Part shown: in pieces, positions 34,118-43,211 of the stretch
How positions within the stretch are numbered: position 1 is the stretch's first letter
Layout: each line of letters opens with the position of its first letter
Assembly: GCF_900114235.1 (NCBI RefSeq)
Contig: NZ_FOSJ01000013.1
Location: 1 to 56,817 of the forward strand
Direction of reading: 5' to 3'
DNA from: Marinilactibacillus piezotolerans
GTDB lineage: Bacteria; Bacillota; Bacilli; Lactobacillales; Carnobacteriaceae_A
DNA length: 56,817 nucleotides
Notes under the pieces: model-generated
The model's input: only the letters and a program-made list of their open reading frames with translations
Database searches by the model: none
What the model was told of the DNA's origin: nothing
Translations under genes and position numbers: made by a program

Positions 34118-34579
34118 ATGGAAGGATTGAATATAAGACCTGTTACTGAAGATAACTGGCGAGCAATAGTGGAATTAAAACCGCTAACTGATCAGAAAAA
34201 ATATATTACCTCAAATGCTGAATCATTACTAGAATCATTTTACGAAACACGATACAACTGGTCTGTTTTTGGATTGTTTAAAGAAGAATACCCAATCGGA
34301 TTTACGATGATTGGAGCTTTTAATGCCGAAAAAGAGTATATCTGGTTAGATCGGTTTATGATCGATGGTCAATTTCAAGGAAAGGGATATGGAAAGAAAT
34401 TTCTTCAATTGATAGTGGATTATATTCAGTTAAAATGGCAAGTAAAAGATATTGTGCTCAGCATAGTGAAAGAAAACAATCAAGCAAAAAAATTATATGA
34501 AACAATTGGATTTATAGATACTGGAAGAATCGATGAGGAAAATGGAGAGTTGGTTATGGTTTTAAATGTTAAAAAATAA
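34118..34579 (+). CDS. GNAT acetyltransferase, BltD-like (spermine/spermidine)
   Basis: This 153-residue GNAT resembles B. subtilis BltD: it opens with NIRPVTEDNWRAI, has YIWLDRFMIDGQFQGKGYGK (acetyl-CoA loop Q-x-x-G-x-G), and VKENNQAKKLYETIGF near the C-terminus. BltD acetylates polyamines. AGAGGAG supports the ATG. It is monocistronic, with a terminator at 34618. Polyamine specificity is inferred from similarity. Confidence 0.82.
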   Translation: MEGLNIRPVTEDNWRAIVELKPLTDQKKYITSNAESLLESFYETRYNWSVFGLFKEEYPIGFTMIGAFNAEKEYIWLDRFMIDGQFQGKGYGKKFLQLIVDYIQLKWQVKDIVLSIVKENNQAKKLYETIGFIDTGRIDEENGELVMVLNVKK

Positions 34580-34617
34580 TACGGAAGATATCCTTTGATC
34601 TATCAGATAAAAACAAT

Positions 34618-34656
34618 AAAAACCAGAAACTTCTGATTAAGAAGTCTCTGGTTTTT
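34618..34656. terminator. bidirectional terminator
   Basis: AAAAACCAGA and ACTTCT pair with AGAAGT and TCTGGTTTTT, with one mismatch. It is shared by the convergent acetyltransferase and aminopeptidase genes. Confidence 0.85.
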
Positions 34657-34681
34657 GTGATTTATTGGTTGTTCAAGAAAT

Positions 34682-35920
34682 TTAAACCCAAGCACCTTTA
34701 CGGAATATTGGAACACGTGAACCATCTTCACGAATACCGTCAACATCCATTTGATCCGAACCAAACATGAAATCAACATGAACATCAGAGCGATTTAAAC
34801 CTGCAGCTTTTAATTCTTCTTCTGACATTTCTGTTCCGCCAATTAAGTTAAAAGCATATGCAGATCCTAAAGCTAAGTGATTTGAAGCATTTTCGTCAAA
34901 CAAAGTATTGAAGAAAGTTAAACCAGATTGAGAAATTGGAGAAGCATCTGGCACTAAAGCAACTTCGCCTAAACGAGCTGAACCTTCATCTGTCTCAATC
35001 AATTTCTTGATGACGTCTTCTCCTTTTTCTGCTGTTACTTTTTCTACTTTTCCATCTTTAAAGTGGAATTGCATACCTTCGATAATATTACCTGCATAGC
35101 TCAATGGTTTTGTGGAAACAACTACACCATCTACATGATTTGCATCTGGAGCTGTAAAGACTTCCTCGGTAGGCATATTGGCCATGAATCTTTCTCCGCG
35201 TGAGTTGTTGCTTCCAGCACCTTCCCAGCGATGTCCTTTAGGTAGGCCCACTGTCAGGTCTGTTCCTGGTGCAGTAAAATGAACAGCAGTGAATTGCTCT
35301 TTATTTAATTCTTCTGCTTTACTATCTAAGGTAGTATCTTTATTTTCCCAGGTTTTTATTGGATCTTCATCATAAATGTTCACTGCTTTAAAGATAGCAT
35401 CCCACAAAGCATCTTGTTGTTCTTCTTTTGTTTCTAAATCTGGGAAGACTTTAGCCGCCCATTTTTCGCCTGAAGCAGCAGCGACTAGCCAGCTGACTTT
35501 GTTTGATTGAGTTGCACGTCTCATAGCAGAAAAAGCTCTACCTGAAGCAGCTTGCGCAGCAGCAATTTTTGAACTATCCAATCCCTGCAATGAATCTGGG
35601 TCAGATGAACGAACACTGATACGGCTGGCTCCTTTTTCGATATGATCCAAACTTTCATCTATTTTATATTGCGGAATATTAGTTAATACTTCTTCAGAAG
35701 CGTATTTAAATGTAGAACGATCAATGCTGTCATCTGACCATTTAACGATTACTTCTTTAGCGCCTTTTTGATAGGCAGCTTCTGTAATCAAACGTGCCAG
35801 TGGAGCCTGGTCCACATCAATATTCAGCACTACTGTGTGTCCGCTTTGAACGTTGACCCCAGTCGATACGATCAGAGCAGCGTATTTTTTCAATAATTCA
35901 TCAAAATTTGCAATTGCCAT
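34682..35920 (-). CDS. pepS: M29 family aminopeptidase (PepS/AmpS)
   Basis: This 412-residue cytosolic metallo-aminopeptidase belongs to the thermophilic aminopeptidase T / PepS family (M29). Metal-ligand blocks are visible: NMPTEEVFTAP, GEVALVPDASPIS, NHLALGSAY and HVDFMFGSDQMDVDG. Family enzymes are dimers trimming N-terminal residues (Arg, aromatic and others), part of peptide use in lactic acid bacteria. GGAGG precedes the ATG on the minus strand. It is monocistronic. The length agrees with PepS (about 410-413). Confidence 0.92.
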   Translation of the reverse strand: MAIANFDELLKKYAALIVSTGVNVQSGHTVVLNIDVDQAPLARLITEAAYQKGAKEVIVKWSDDSIDRSTFKYASEEVLTNIPQYKIDESLDHIEKGASRISVRSSDPDSLQGLDSSKIAAAQAASGRAFSAMRRATQSNKVSWLVAAASGEKWAAKVFPDLETKEEQQDALWDAIFKAVNIYDEDPIKTWENKDTTLDSKAEELNKEQFTAVHFTAPGTDLTVGLPKGHRWEGAGSNNSRGERFMANMPTEEVFTAPDANHVDGVVVSTKPLSYAGNIIEGMQFHFKDGKVEKVTAEKGEDVIKKLIETDEGSARLGEVALVPDASPISQSGLTFFNTLFDENASNHLALGSAYAFNLIGGTEMSEEELKAAGLNRSDVHVDFMFGSDQMDVDGIREDGSRVPIFRKGAWV

Positions 35921-36114
35921 CTTATAATCCTCCTAAAAAGTATAAAATCTCTTCTCTAATATAATAGCATACTCTAGAATCTAGTGCGAGAAGGCAGATT
36001 ATATCCGATAAAATACTACCCGGTTAGGCGGATTTTAGCGTTATAAACATTAAATTTGTTACTATTTAACTACACATGTTTTGTGTTTATGACAAATTTA
36101 GCTATTTGATTTTA

Positions 36115-36130
36115 TATAACGAACGTTATA
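36115..36130. promoter_or_regulatory. 16-bp palindrome, candidate TetR operator
   Basis: TATAACG and CGTTATA flank AA. The size suits a TetR dimer. It lies about 155 bases before the regulator start. Confidence 0.5.
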
Positions 36131-36215
36131 AAGATGTGGTTAATCGGTGTTTTAATAACTTTTGTTTTTTGATATACTCTTATGGTAGTGATTATTTGTT
36201 CTTTTATTGTTATGT

Positions 36216-36232
36216 TAAGTATGTTATACTTA
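36216..36232. promoter_or_regulatory. 17-bp inverted repeat over a TATACT box, candidate autoregulatory operator
   Basis: TAAGTAT and ATACTTA are separated by GTT. The right half includes TATACT, a likely -10, about 55 bases before the regulator start, so the bound protein would block transcription. Confidence 0.5.
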
Positions 36233-36285
36233 GAAGCATTATCGGATTATCAAGGAGAAAATAAGGAATTGAGGGAGACTGGAAG

Positions 36286-36837
36286 GTGCCAAGACAAAGA
36301 ACGATTTTAAGAGAAAATATTTTAGGAGCTTCTATGGAATTGTTAAGAACGAGTGGGTTCAAACAATTTACGGCGAGACAAATCGCAATCAAAATGAATT
36401 CTTCAACTCAGCCGATTTATAAAGAGTTTAAAAACATGGAAGACTTAAAAATAGGGTTACTTGACTATGTTAAACAGTATTTAACAGAACGAGTTTATTC
36501 TACTCAAGAGTCTCGGGATCCTTTAATGGAAGTATGTAAAAATTATATACTTTTCGCAAAAAATGAACCAACACTTTTTTCTGCAATCTATATGGATCGG
36601 GAGTTTGAAGCGGTTCAACTTCATGATTTTGCATATGATAAGGTTACCGAAATCATTGCAAATGTCGAAGAAATTAGAAGTGAGAGCAGTATAAATGACT
36701 ATCTTGATAGATTATGGCCAGCTATTCATGGAGTAGCGATGCTGGTAGCCCAAGGTAAAATAGTGTACAACAACGAAGAAGAAGTCAGTCGTAAAGTTTC
36801 TGATATTATCCATGCAAGTAAAGAAACTCAATATTAA
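36286..36837 (+). CDS. TetR/AcrR family transcriptional regulator
   Basis: This 183-residue regulator starts at GTG, with GAGGGAG 8 bases upstream. The N-terminal HTH is FTARQIAIKMNSSTQPIYKE (the usual TetR helix-turn-helix with Tyr), followed by a helical ligand-binding domain. Its target is not clear. The next gene, namA, is separated by a terminator, so a local target other than itself is not obvious. Confidence 0.85.
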   Translation: MPRQRTILRENILGASMELLRTSGFKQFTARQIAIKMNSSTQPIYKEFKNMEDLKIGLLDYVKQYLTERVYSTQESRDPLMEVCKNYILFAKNEPTLFSAIYMDREFEAVQLHDFAYDKVTEIIANVEEIRSESSINDYLDRLWPAIHGVAMLVAQGKIVYNNEEEVSRKVSDIIHASKETQY

Positions 36838-36845
36838 ACTGACCT

Positions 36846-36888
36846 AAAAAGAAGGCAGTCCGATCCTGATTCGGACTGTCTTCTTTTT
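36846..36888 (+). terminator. terminator after the TetR-type gene
   Basis: AAAAAGAAGGCAGTCCGA (36846-36863) pairs with TCGGACTGTCTTCTTTTT with one G-U pair. Confidence 0.9.
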
Positions 36889-37027
36889 ACTATTTCAACA
36901 GATAATGTAATTCTATTTTATTTTTGAAAAAACTCTCATTTAGTTATGTGTTATATCTTTATACTATTTTTAAGTTACGTGATAAAATAGATATTGATTG
37001 AAAACTGAAATTGGGAGATTAACGAAT

Positions 37028-38056
37028 ATGAAATTATTTGAACCTATTCAACTAGGTAAACTGAAATTAAAAAATAGAATCGTTATGGCGCCCATGTGTA
37101 TGTACTCAGTAGTAAAAAGGGACGGTGAACTAACCCCTTTTCATAATGTACATTATGCTAGTCGAGCAATTGGCGGAGTAGGGCTGATCTTTTTTGAGGC
37201 TACGGCTGTTTCTGAAGAAGGACGAATCACTGATCAAGATCTTGGTTTATGGAATAATGATCAAATGTTGAAAATAAAATCCTTAGCAAATACAATCCAT
37301 AATTTAGGAAGCCAAGTAGGTATCCAGCTCTCACATGCTGGAAGAAAAGCTGAAGATGCAAGGAATCTAGCAGCACCAAGTGCAATTGCTTATAACGATA
37401 GTTACCAGACACCATTAGAATTATCTTCTAAGGGAATAGAAAAAGTGATTGCTGATTTTAAAGCATCAGCACAGAGAGCAGCTGATGCGGGAATGGATGT
37501 TATACAAATTCATGCTGCCCATGGATATTTAATAAACCAGTTTTTATCCCCTTTAACAAATCTTAGAGAGGATCAGTATGGATCACAGTCTTTAGAAAAT
37601 CGTTTCCGGTTACTTAAAGAAATTATTCTAGAAGTACAAAAAGTATTTAAAGGCAGTATCTGGGTTAGATTTTCTGCAACTGATTATGATGAAGAAAGCA
37701 CAACAATCAAAGAGTTCGATCAAATGAATCAATGGTTAAAAAATCTCTCAGTAGATGTTGTGGATGTTTCAACAGGAGGTTTGCTGCCTAAAAGACCGAC
37801 CAGGATTTATCCTGGCTATCAGGCTCAATACGCTGAACATTTCAAAATAAATTCTAGCTTAAAGATATCAACAGTAGGTAAATTAGGTGATCCCAATTTA
37901 GCTAACTACATTCTTGAAACTGAGCAAGCAGATCTGATTGCTCTTGGAAGACCCTTACTAAGGAATCCCAATTGGCCGATGATGGCGGCAAGAGAACTTG
38001 GTTACACAGAATTTGAATCCTATAATCCATCTTATGGGCGAGGATTCAACGAGTAG
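37028..38056 (+). CDS. namA: NADPH dehydrogenase NamA (old yellow enzyme, YqjM type)
   Basis: This is a flavoprotein of about 342 residues. ATG 37028 follows GGGAGA; the frame extends upstream to 36998 without a site. It has the YqjM hallmarks: MAPMCMYS (the flavin-tuning Cys), QLSHAGRKAE, HAAHGYLINQFLSP with two substrate-binding His, and the C-terminal GRPLLRNPNWP with the Arg finger. It binds FMN and reduces activated alkenes with NADPH, a detoxification or redox role in the cytosol. It lies 34 bases before gtrB with no clear terminator, so some cotranscription is possible. Confidence 0.9.
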   Translation: MKLFEPIQLGKLKLKNRIVMAPMCMYSVVKRDGELTPFHNVHYASRAIGGVGLIFFEATAVSEEGRITDQDLGLWNNDQMLKIKSLANTIHNLGSQVGIQLSHAGRKAEDARNLAAPSAIAYNDSYQTPLELSSKGIEKVIADFKASAQRAADAGMDVIQIHAAHGYLINQFLSPLTNLREDQYGSQSLENRFRLLKEIILEVQKVFKGSIWVRFSATDYDEESTTIKEFDQMNQWLKNLSVDVVDVSTGGLLPKRPTRIYPGYQAQYAEHFKINSSLKISTVGKLGDPNLANYILETEQADLIALGRPLLRNPNWPMMAARELGYTEFESYNPSYGRGFNE

Positions 38057-38090
38057 TCAATATGTAAACAATAGAAGTGAGGAAATAAAA

Positions 38091-39047
38091 ATGAAAAAAT
38101 TATCCTTAATTATTCCTGCTTACAACGAGGAAGAAGTTCTTCCTCAATTAATTGAGAGACTGAATGAAGTGAGTCAACATTTAAGCAACTATCAATTCCA
38201 GTTCTTGTTTATCAATGATGGGAGCTCTGATAATACACTAGAACTCTTGAAAGAGCTGAATAAAAAAGATAAAAGAATGCAATATGTAGACCTTTCTAGA
38301 AATTTTGGAAAAGAAACAGCAATGCTGGCTGGGTTTGACTATGCTAATGGTGATGGAATCGTGATTCTAGATGCAGATTTGCAGCATCCACCAGAAGTAA
38401 TAGAAGAAATGATCAACTGGTGGGAACAAGGATACGAAGATGTATATGCGGTCAGAAAAAAACGCGAAGGAGAAACCTTCTTAAAAGTATGGACTTCCAA
38501 GCTTTACTATAAGATCGTACAAAAAATGACACCGGAAAAAGTTATTCCTCAAGCTGGAGATTTCAGACTTTTAGATAAAAAGTGTATTTATGCGCTAAGA
38601 CAATTACGTGAAAAAGAACGTTATACAAAAGGAATGTACGGATGGATCGGCTTTAAAAAGAAAGAAATCACCTACTTTGCAGAAGAACGTGCAGCTGGTG
38701 AGACAAAATGGAAATGGAGTAATTTGTTTAAACTGGCTATTGATGGAATCACTTCTTATAGCACGGTTCCCCTGAAAGTATGGTCATATATTGGCTTTAC
38801 GATTTCTGTATTAGCTTTTATTTTCTTAGCAGTTGAAACGATTAAAACAATCGTATTTGGAACAGATGCAGCTGGATATCCAACACTCCTAGCAGCTATC
38901 TTATTTTTAGGTGGGATACAATTGATCTCGCTGGGCGTTATCGGAGAATATCTGGGAAGAGTATTTGTAGAAACGAAAGGCAGACCTGCTTACTTTATCC
39001 GAGAATCTTCTGAATTTGATGAATCTGAAAAGGAAGAAAATGAATGA
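38091..39047 (+). CDS. csbB: GT2 glycosyltransferase, GtrB/CsbB type (polyprenyl-phosphate sugar synthase)
   Basis: This is a protein of about 318 residues. ATG 38091 has GTGAGGA upstream; the frame is open further upstream over namA. The N-terminal GT-A domain has LSLIIPAYNEEEVLPQLIER, FINDGSSDNT and ILDADLQHPPE (D-x-D). The C-terminus has two membrane helices, as in CsbB and GtrB. It transfers a sugar (GlcNAc in B. subtilis CsbB) to undecaprenyl phosphate on the cytoplasmic face. It is the first gene of a three-gene system with a GtcA-like flippase and YfhO. Confidence 0.88.
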   Translation: MKKLSLIIPAYNEEEVLPQLIERLNEVSQHLSNYQFQFLFINDGSSDNTLELLKELNKKDKRMQYVDLSRNFGKETAMLAGFDYANGDGIVILDADLQHPPEVIEEMINWWEQGYEDVYAVRKKREGETFLKVWTSKLYYKIVQKMTPEKVIPQAGDFRLLDKKCIYALRQLREKERYTKGMYGWIGFKKKEITYFAEERAAGETKWKWSNLFKLAIDGITSYSTVPLKVWSYIGFTISVLAFIFLAVETIKTIVFGTDAAGYPTLLAAILFLGGIQLISLGVIGEYLGRVFVETKGRPAYFIRESSEFDESEKEENE

Positions 39048-39475
39048 TCAAACTATTGAAAGATCAATATACTAAATATGAGGAAGTAATTAATTATTTA
39101 TTTTTTGGAGTCTTGGCAACAGTTGTCAATATTGTAATTTTCTTTATTTTTGATACTTTACTCCAAACGCCTTATTTATTTGCAAATGGGTTATCCATTA
39201 TCGGGGCCATACTTTTTGCTTTTTTTACAAATAAAAAATACGTATTTAAATCTGAAACGGTTTCAAAAAGAGAGGCTTTTAGAGAATTCTATCTTTTTGT
39301 AGGCTTTCGATTGACTTCAGGGATTTTTGATATGCTCAGTATGTATATTCTAGTAGATTTCTTAACGATCGATACCAATGTTTCTAAAATTATTACACAG
39401 TTTATAGTAGTGGTATTGAATTATGTGTTCAGTAAAGTTTTCATTTTCAAGCAGGAAGAGGGAGAGAATGATTAG
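39044..39475 (+). CDS. gtcA: GtrA/GtcA family membrane protein (lipid-linked sugar flippase)
   Basis: This 143-residue protein has four membrane helices. Its GtrA-family features are INYLFFGVLATVVNI at helix 1, NGLSIIGAILFAFFTNKKYV, and a final NYVFSKVFIFK. It overlaps the previous gene by ATGA, indicating coupled translation. GtcA is needed for teichoic acid glycosylation in Listeria and Bacillus and is thought to flip the polyprenyl-phosphate sugar outward. It is placed exactly between the synthase and the transferase. Confidence 0.88.
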   Translation: MIKLLKDQYTKYEEVINYLFFGVLATVVNIVIFFIFDTLLQTPYLFANGLSIIGAILFAFFTNKKYVFKSETVSKREAFREFYLFVGFRLTSGIFDMLSMYILVDFLTIDTNVSKIITQFIVVVLNYVFSKVFIFKQEEGEND

Positions 39476-42191
39476 TGCAGGACAAATCGATAGGCGGATA
39501 ATATCGAAACAAACATTAGGGTTATACAGTTTACTATTTGTATTGATGATGTCAGCGATTTTCGGATATTATTTTTTTGCTGCAAATGCTTCTTTTATTT
39601 GGACAACGGATGGATATACGCAGCATTACTTAATTTTTCATGATTACCTTGAAAAACTGCGAGGATTCTTTACTGGATCTGGTTTTCCATTGTGGGACTG
39701 GTCGATCGGTATGGGTTCAGATGTCATTCAATCATATGGCTATTACGTAATTGGAGATCCTTTCGTATACTTAGGATTACTGTTTCCAGAATCAATGACA
39801 GAAATTGCTTTTCACTTGCTCATTATTCTTCGGGTCTGGGCGGTTGGAGGCAGCTTTTTATTATTTGCAAAGAAAATGAACTTTTCTCATTATGCTGGAC
39901 TGATCAGTGCTATACTTTATGCCTTTGCAAATTATGGAATCTTCAATATGTCTAGACATCCTTTTTTTATACTTGCAATGATCTGGTTCCCTTTGCTTTG
40001 TCTTGGAATGGAAAAAATCTTTCTTAATGAACGAAGTACAGTATTTACGGTAGCCGTAGCACTAAGTGCATTCAGCAATTTTTATTTTTTCTATAAGTTG
40101 ACAATACTGATTTTCTTCTACGCTGTAATTAGATATTTTATAGTGTATAAAAAAACTCAGAAAGAGTCTCTACTAAAATTATTTCTGAAAACTACAGTGC
40201 CCTATCTAATAGGTTTAATGATTTCTGCCATATTATTTTTGCCAGTCGTTTATGGATTCTTGAATGCTTCCAGGACGCCGGGTGGAGTCGAAATTAATAT
40301 GTGGATTTATCCATTAGAGTATTATTATGCTTTATTTGATCATACTGTCGTTCCTGGCAGTTACTTCTGGACAATTGGTGGATTTTCTTTACTTTCATTT
40401 ATCGCTTTAGTTTCTCTGAATTCTTTACCAAAGTTCAAGTTTATTAAAGTCACTTTAAGCTTGTTATTGATTTTGTTATTATTTCCTTTTTTTGGCTCCT
40501 TAATGAATGGTCTATCAGGTCCTTATAATCGATTCTCATTTGTGTTCGCATTTTATCTGGCATTAGCCGGGGGATATCTCGTAGATCATAAAAGTGATCT
40601 TAAGCAAACTGCAAAGAATAAATCTATGTTCCTCATGATTATTTATACCATAGCTGCTGTAATCTCTATTTTGATTCCGGGCTATCTAACGGTCTATATG
40701 ACGATCCCGGTTTTTATTGGCTGGGTGATGTGGTATGTACTCTTTACAAAGCGTTTCAGCGGCTCTAACCAAAAAAGTCAGATGATATTAGGGTTGGTTG
40801 TACTCAATATGGTTTCAAATGGTATTGGCTATTATTATAGCTTTGGAGGAAATATGATTTCTAAGGTGTTGGATTATGGGACAGTTGAAGAAAAATATCA
40901 ACAGGCATTAGGTGGACTTGAAAGTAATAGGACGATAGAAAGTCAGGATATCAGTAGAGTAGGGGTCACTTCAAAAGATAATCGCATCCGAAACCAGTTC
41001 ATTTACTTGGATACGATGGGGCTCAATTCTTACTTATCCATCTCGAATGGTAATTTGTCAGAGTTTGCGCGCGCTATCGAAACCAGTCCCTATCAGACGA
41101 TTCAGCCATTAAGAGGAGGAGTGGATGATCGAAGCGGCGTGAATAATTTTCTAGGAGTTAAGTCTATTATTACAAAAAAAGAAAATGAAGCATTTATTCC
41201 ATTTGGTTATGACGTCATTGAAGATGCCGATGAGAATCAGGACTTCATTCTAGCAGAAACAGAAAATGAATTTCCTTTTGCCTACACTATAAATCAAGGT
41301 ATGTCTCGTTCTTCCTTTATGGAATTGAATGCTCTTGAAAGAGAAACGGCACTGGCTAATAACATCATATTAGAAGATGAAGAATATAAAGAAAGTAGTC
41401 TACTGCCAGCTGACCTTCAAACTGAAATAGAAGAAGTATCGTTTGAACTAAATATTTCTGATGAAACACCAGTGACACAAGAAAATCATTTGTATACGAC
41501 AAAATCAGAACAAATGACTTTGGAACTAACGATTGATCGTCCAGAAGAATTAATTGGTTCAGAATTATATGTTAGATTAGAAGGATTAAAATATTATCCG
41601 ATTGAAGAAAATATTCTACTCAGACAACCAACAAACTATACATTAACTGCAGCTTATGGCGATATTGAAAAAAATGTATATCAAGCAGATCGGTATAGTT
41701 TCAGTTCGTATTACCCTAGAGACTCCATGCTGATTAATCTTGGATATATAGAACAGGATCAAGATATAAATGATCAGATTACGCTCAACTTTAATCGCTT
41801 TGGAAAATACTCCATTGATTCAGTAAAATTATATGCTAAGCCGATAGATGAAGCACAGATTTCTGAAGCCGCTGCTAGCAGAGATGAAAAAGCTTTGAAA
41901 ATTACTACCTTCGCTGATCAGATAATTAAAGGAGAAATTGAAGACACAAATGATGAATGGCTCGTGACGACGATCCCTTATTCTGAAGGCTGGAAAGCTG
42001 AGATTAATGGAAAAGCCGTTGAACCTGTAAAAGCGGATCTTGGTTTTGTGGGATTACCTTTGAACAAAGGGGATAATAATGTGACACTAACGTATCGGAC
42101 ACCTTATCTACTAACTGGATGTCTAGTAACTTTACTAGGATTAGGACTACTTGGGGTAAATCACTTTATTTTACAAAAAGATAAGCTCTAA
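39468..42191 (+). CDS. yfhO: YfhO family GT-C glycosyltransferase
   Basis: This membrane protein of about 907 residues starts at ATG 39468, after GGGAGAG, overlapping the gtcA-like gene by 8 bases. The first half has about a dozen helices with the acidic loop FIWTTDGYTQHYLIFHDYL (a GT-C catalytic Asp is expected in this first outer loop). The second half is a large extracellular domain, closed by a final helix. YfhO enzymes take the flipped lipid-linked sugar and put it on lipoteichoic acid in B. subtilis and Listeria (GtlB). The three genes form a complete synthase-flippase-transferase set. Confidence 0.88.
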   Translation: MISAGQIDRRIISKQTLGLYSLLFVLMMSAIFGYYFFAANASFIWTTDGYTQHYLIFHDYLEKLRGFFTGSGFPLWDWSIGMGSDVIQSYGYYVIGDPFVYLGLLFPESMTEIAFHLLIILRVWAVGGSFLLFAKKMNFSHYAGLISAILYAFANYGIFNMSRHPFFILAMIWFPLLCLGMEKIFLNERSTVFTVAVALSAFSNFYFFYKLTILIFFYAVIRYFIVYKKTQKESLLKLFLKTTVPYLIGLMISAILFLPVVYGFLNASRTPGGVEINMWIYPLEYYYALFDHTVVPGSYFWTIGGFSLLSFIALVSLNSLPKFKFIKVTLSLLLILLLFPFFGSLMNGLSGPYNRFSFVFAFYLALAGGYLVDHKSDLKQTAKNKSMFLMIIYTIAAVISILIPGYLTVYMTIPVFIGWVMWYVLFTKRFSGSNQKSQMILGLVVLNMVSNGIGYYYSFGGNMISKVLDYGTVEEKYQQALGGLESNRTIESQDISRVGVTSKDNRIRNQFIYLDTMGLNSYLSISNGNLSEFARAIETSPYQTIQPLRGGVDDRSGVNNFLGVKSIITKKENEAFIPFGYDVIEDADENQDFILAETENEFPFAYTINQGMSRSSFMELNALERETALANNIILEDEEYKESSLLPADLQTEIEEVSFELNISDETPVTQENHLYTTKSEQMTLELTIDRPEELIGSELYVRLEGLKYYPIEENILLRQPTNYTLTAAYGDIEKNVYQADRYSFSSYYPRDSMLINLGYIEQDQDINDQITLNFNRFGKYSIDSVKLYAKPIDEAQISEAAASRDEKALKITTFADQIIKGEIEDTNDEWLVTTIPYSEGWKAEINGKAVEPVKADLGFVGLPLNKGDNNVTLTYRTPYLLTGCLVTLLGLGLLGVNHFILQKDKL

Positions 42192-42200
42192 AAAAATAAT

Positions 42201-42238
42201 AGACCCGTTCTGAAATTAATCAGAACGGGTCTTTAGTT
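42201..42238. terminator. bidirectional terminator
   Basis: AGACCCGTTCTGA (42201-42213) pairs perfectly with TCAGAACGGGTCT (42220-42232) and is followed by TT. It is shared by yfhO and the convergent aldo/keto reductase gene. Confidence 0.88.
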
Positions 42239-42244
42239 TAAGAA

Positions 42245-43090
42245 TTAGAAAGAAGTCTGATCTGGATCTTGGGCAGAACCTGCGCGACCTTTTAGACTAT
42301 CGATTTTTTTCATATCTTCTTCTTCGATTTCAAAATCAAAAATATCTGCGTTCTCATGAACGCGTTCTTCATGAACAGATTTTGGTAAAGGCAAGAATCC
42401 GTGCTGTAAACTCCAGCGCAGTACTAACTGTGCAATTGATTTGTTGTATTTAGCAGCTAATTCTTTAAGTTCTTCAACCTCGAAGATTTTACCTGTTCCT
42501 AGAGGACTATAAGCTTCAGAAACAATATCATGAACCTGGTTATACTTCACGACTTCTGTCTGCATATCACTAGGATTCAATAAGATCTGATTCAAAGTAG
42601 GCTCGATTTTAGCTGTTTCAGCTAATGCTTCTAAGTGATGTGGATGGAAGTTTGATACGCCTATTGCACGAATTTTTCCAGCTTCAACAGCTTCTTCCAT
42701 AGCTCGCCAGCTCTGAGCATTTGCTTCTTTCCAATTATCTCTATATTTAATAGGATTTGGCCAATGGATAATATATAAGTCAATATAGTCAGTATCTAGT
42801 TTATCCAATGAGTCTTGAATTGCTTTTTTAGCTTCTTCATAGCCATGTTCCTGATTGCTGAGCTTAGTAGTAATGAAGATTTCTTCACGATTCAAACCAC
42901 TTTTTTTGATGCCGCGACCAACACCTGTTTCATTTTTATAAGCAGCCGCAGTATCAATATGACGATAGCCTGCTTCTAAAGCCCAAAGTACAGACTTTTC
43001 AGCTTCTTCGTCTGTAGATTGCCAAGTACCGAAACCAACTACTGGAATCTCGACACCATTTTTCAAAGTATACGTATCTGTTAATGACAA
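42245..43090 (-). CDS. aldo/keto reductase
   Basis: This 281-residue cytosolic NADPH-dependent reductase belongs to the AKR5 group (YvgN / 2,5-diketogluconate reductase-like). It has GFGTWQS, the catalytic Asp and Tyr in HIDTAAAYKNE, Lys in TTKLSN, His in YIIHWPNP, and the cofactor tail LPKSVHEERVHEN. It reduces aldehydes such as methylglyoxal or ketones. AAAGAGGGATTA precedes the ATG on the minus strand. It is probably monocistronic: the flavodoxin gene upstream has its own terminator. Confidence 0.9.
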   Translation of the reverse strand: MSLTDTYTLKNGVEIPVVGFGTWQSTDEEAEKSVLWALEAGYRHIDTAAAYKNETGVGRGIKKSGLNREEIFITTKLSNQEHGYEEAKKAIQDSLDKLDTDYIDLYIIHWPNPIKYRDNWKEANAQSWRAMEEAVEAGKIRAIGVSNFHPHHLEALAETAKIEPTLNQILLNPSDMQTEVVKYNQVHDIVSEAYSPLGTGKIFEVEELKELAAKYNKSIAQLVLRWSLQHGFLPLPKSVHEERVHENADIFDFEIEEEDMKKIDSLKGRAGSAQDPDQTSF

Positions 43091-43167
43091 AATAATCCCT
43101 CTTTCCTAATCTTTAATAAGTAAAATTATACATCATATATCCAAATAGTGCGAATAAAAGGAAGCGA

Positions 43168-43210
43168 AAAACTGACATTCTTTGAAAATTTCTCATAGAA
43201 TGTCAGTTTT
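43168..43210 (-). terminator. terminator of the flavodoxin gene
   Basis: AAAACTGACATTCT (43168-43181) pairs with AGAATGTCAGTTTT (43197-43210). On the minus strand the A run at 43165-43171 gives the T tract. Confidence 0.85.
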
Positions 43211-43211
43211 T

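Larger units (their letters stand above)
35921..36285. other. intergenic region with two palindromes
   Basis: These 365 AT-rich bases lie between divergent pepS and tetR-type genes. They hold TATAACGAACGTTATA (36115-36130) and TAAGTAT-GTT-ATACTTA (36216-36232). The reading frame at 36076-36264 is poor in charged residues, rich in Tyr/Phe and lacks a ribosome binding site, so it is not called. Confidence 0.6.

Noticed and set aside
36076-36264. 62-codon reading frame before the TetR gene
   Set aside because: It lacks a ribosome binding site, has an aromatic-rich, low-complexity composition and overlaps the palindromes; it is probably chance in AT-rich DNA.
39251-39266. cre-like TGAAACGGTTTCA
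   Set aside because: It lies inside the gtcA-like coding sequence, with no nearby promoter or sugar gene; a chance match is likely.
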